Shown here: positions 55,394-56,224 of the stretch, piece by piece
Layout of the letters: every line of letters starts with the position of its first letter
Numbering within the stretch: the first letter of the stretch is position 1
Source of the DNA: Methylobacter sp.
GTDB lineage: Bacteria > Pseudomonadota > Gammaproteobacteria > Methylococcales > Methylomonadaceae
Length of the DNA stretch: 56,224 bases
Direction of reading: 5' to 3'
Assembly: GCA_028716975.1 (NCBI GenBank)
Contig: JAQUOU010000025.1
Location: forward strand, 1 to 56,224
Program-made: the position numbers and the translations under genes
The notes under the pieces: generated by a model
Database searches by the model: none
What the model was told of the DNA's origin: nothing
Seen by the model: only the letters and a program-made list of their open reading frames with translations

Positions 55394-55733
55394 ATCTTAT
55401 TGATCAGCCGTCCAATGACAACAGCATGCATCTCCTCCAGCTTCGAGAAGCAGATGCTTCGGCGAGCCAGTCGCTTGATCCAGGTCCTGAAGTTCAGGTT
55501 TTTGCATTCTATCTTTTGGATGTTGCGCTTGCCGATCTCACGCCTGCCAACTTCCAGATGCCGTTGGTAAGCCCCCAGTCATCCGTGAAGTAACGATTAC
55601 TATTGAACGGGGCAAGCATCGCTTTCACGTCTTGGAAAACGATGTCCATTCGTTTGCCAAACACATAAGCCAGCACGGTGTTAGTGGCGGGGGTCAACGG
55701 CGTACCACCGCCAGCGCGGGTTTGATTTAGCGA
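55394..55733 (-). pseudogene. IS1 InsB-like catalytic part, frameshifted
   Basis: The catalytic half is readable in pieces: SNPRWRWYAVDPR, then in another frame NTVLAYVFGKRMDIVF and FTDDWG, then in a third frame IQKIECKNLNFRTWIKRLAR and MHAVVIGRLINKIEFG. At least two frameshifts and a lesion at the InsA junction inactivate it. Confidence 0.75.
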
Positions 55734-56111
55734 TCATTGCTCATTCAATTCAGCCTTTTGACAGGCCGGTTCCAGCCTCACTTCCCGTGGCTTCCCTGCG
55801 TCCTTAAGATACAACGGGTTCACTTGCACAAGAGTAGAGGCTATTTTTTTTAAGGTGCTAATCACCGTATTTTTGTTAATCTTAAGCACCCGCGCCGTAT
55901 CGCGGGTGCCGCTGCTGTTGATGGCCATCTCGACAACTTGGGCCTTAATGCCAGGCTCATAAGCCCTGTAACGGTAGTTGCGCATAAAGGTCTGGGTCGG
56001 GCAATCCGGGTGTCGGCAACAATAGCATTGTGCGCCATGCGCACTTAAGCCTAATTTTGCAATGTTGTTGCCGCCACATTTTGGGCAAATGATTTCATGA
56101 TAACAGGTCAT
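55734..56111 (-). CDS. IS1 InsA-like transposase part
   Basis: 125 residues from the ATG at 56111. Zinc-ribbon-like CPKCGGNN and CYCCRHPDCPTQTF, then YEPGIKAQVVEMAINSSG and TARVLKINKNTVISTLKK, an IS1-type HTH. In intact elements this continues into the DDE catalytic part; here the frame stops just before it. DNA-binding and regulation would be possible but not transposition. Confidence 0.8.
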   Translation of the reverse strand: MTCYHEIICPKCGGNNIAKLGLSAHGAQCYCCRHPDCPTQTFMRNYRYRAYEPGIKAQVVEMAINSSGTRDTARVLKINKNTVISTLKKIASTLVQVNPLYLKDAGKPREVRLEPACQKAELNEQ

Positions 56112-56224
56112 GGGTAAATTAAGCAATATTTAAATCAATTAATTATCCCATTATTCTCATGTCAATTCACAGTTTTAACCCGTTACCGAATTGTCGAGTG
56201 TTATACCAATCCCAACAAGTTTTC

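Larger units (their letters stand above)
55345..56187 (-). mobile_element. IS1-family element, decayed
   Basis: 843 bases between imperfect inverted ends: GGTAGTGGGTTAA at 55345-55357 and the complement GGTAACGGGTTAA at 56175-56187 (11 of 13). Contains an InsA-like frame and a broken InsB-like part on the minus strand. No target-site duplication was recognised at the borders, and the flank holds IS1380 debris, so the insertion seems old or rearranged. Confidence 0.65.

Overview
The window reads as chromosomal DNA of a gammaproteobacterium, most likely a member of the Methylococcales or a close relative. This rests on gene content: FleQ/FleS/FleR-type control of a fliE-K operon, an Rrf2-regulated SUF operon, an aryl-polyene-type fatty acid synthase core, and a PEP-CTERM protein with its acyltransferase. 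No marker such as a methane monooxygenase or rRNA gene is present, so the assignment is an inference. No tRNA, rRNA or CRISPR array was recognised.

Layout. 1-3.6 kb: 3' part of a very large RecQ + UvrD/Rep double helicase. 3.6-5.9 kb: sparse accessory DNA with two small exported or membrane proteins, a DUF2934 protein and repeats. 5.9-11.2 kb: aryl-polyene-type genes (KS, dehydratase, ketoreductase, KS, lipoprotein), split by a 1.3 kb insert carrying a uracil-DNA-glycosylase-like gene between related palindromic repeats. 11.3-17.2 kb: a MerR/B12-fold regulator on the minus strand, a YeeZ-like SDR protein with a TudS-YbgA protein, and a MASE1-CHASE hybrid histidine kinase. 17.2-20.0 kb: remains of a kinase and of IS5- and IS481-type transposases beside an unrecognised 510-residue membrane protein. 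20.1-28.3 kb: a minus-strand SUF iron-sulfur operon (regulator, sufB, C, D, S, U) with rsmJ at its end, interrupted by toxin-antitoxin genes or fragments and by an opposite-strand Uma2 gene. 28.6-35.8 kb: housekeeping genes (nadK, recN, agmatine deiminase, corA, PilZ and FHA proteins, a HlyC/CorC protein). 36.1-47.5 kb: fleQ, fleS, fleR, fliE, F, G, H, I, J, K in tight operon order with two candidate sigma-54 promoters. 47.7-51.9 kb: exosortase-associated acyltransferase, a cysteine-rich membrane protein, a VAO-type flavoprotein, and a PEP-CTERM protein behind a good sigma-54 site. 51.9-56.2 kb: gene-poor DNA with hairpins, a GDSL esterase, an IS1380 remnant and a decayed IS1-family element.

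How parts fit. FleQ would switch on fleSR and FleR the fliE operon. The SUF regulator at the head of its operon has two dyad symmetries near its start that could be operators. The acyltransferase and the sigma-54 PEP-CTERM gene point to an exosortase system encoded elsewhere. The most unusual points are the DNA-repair-like gene inside the polyene operon, toxin-antitoxin debris inside the suf operon, a MerR regulator without the usual axial histidine, the cysteine-rich membrane protein beside the acyltransferase, and dense intergenic hairpin elements.
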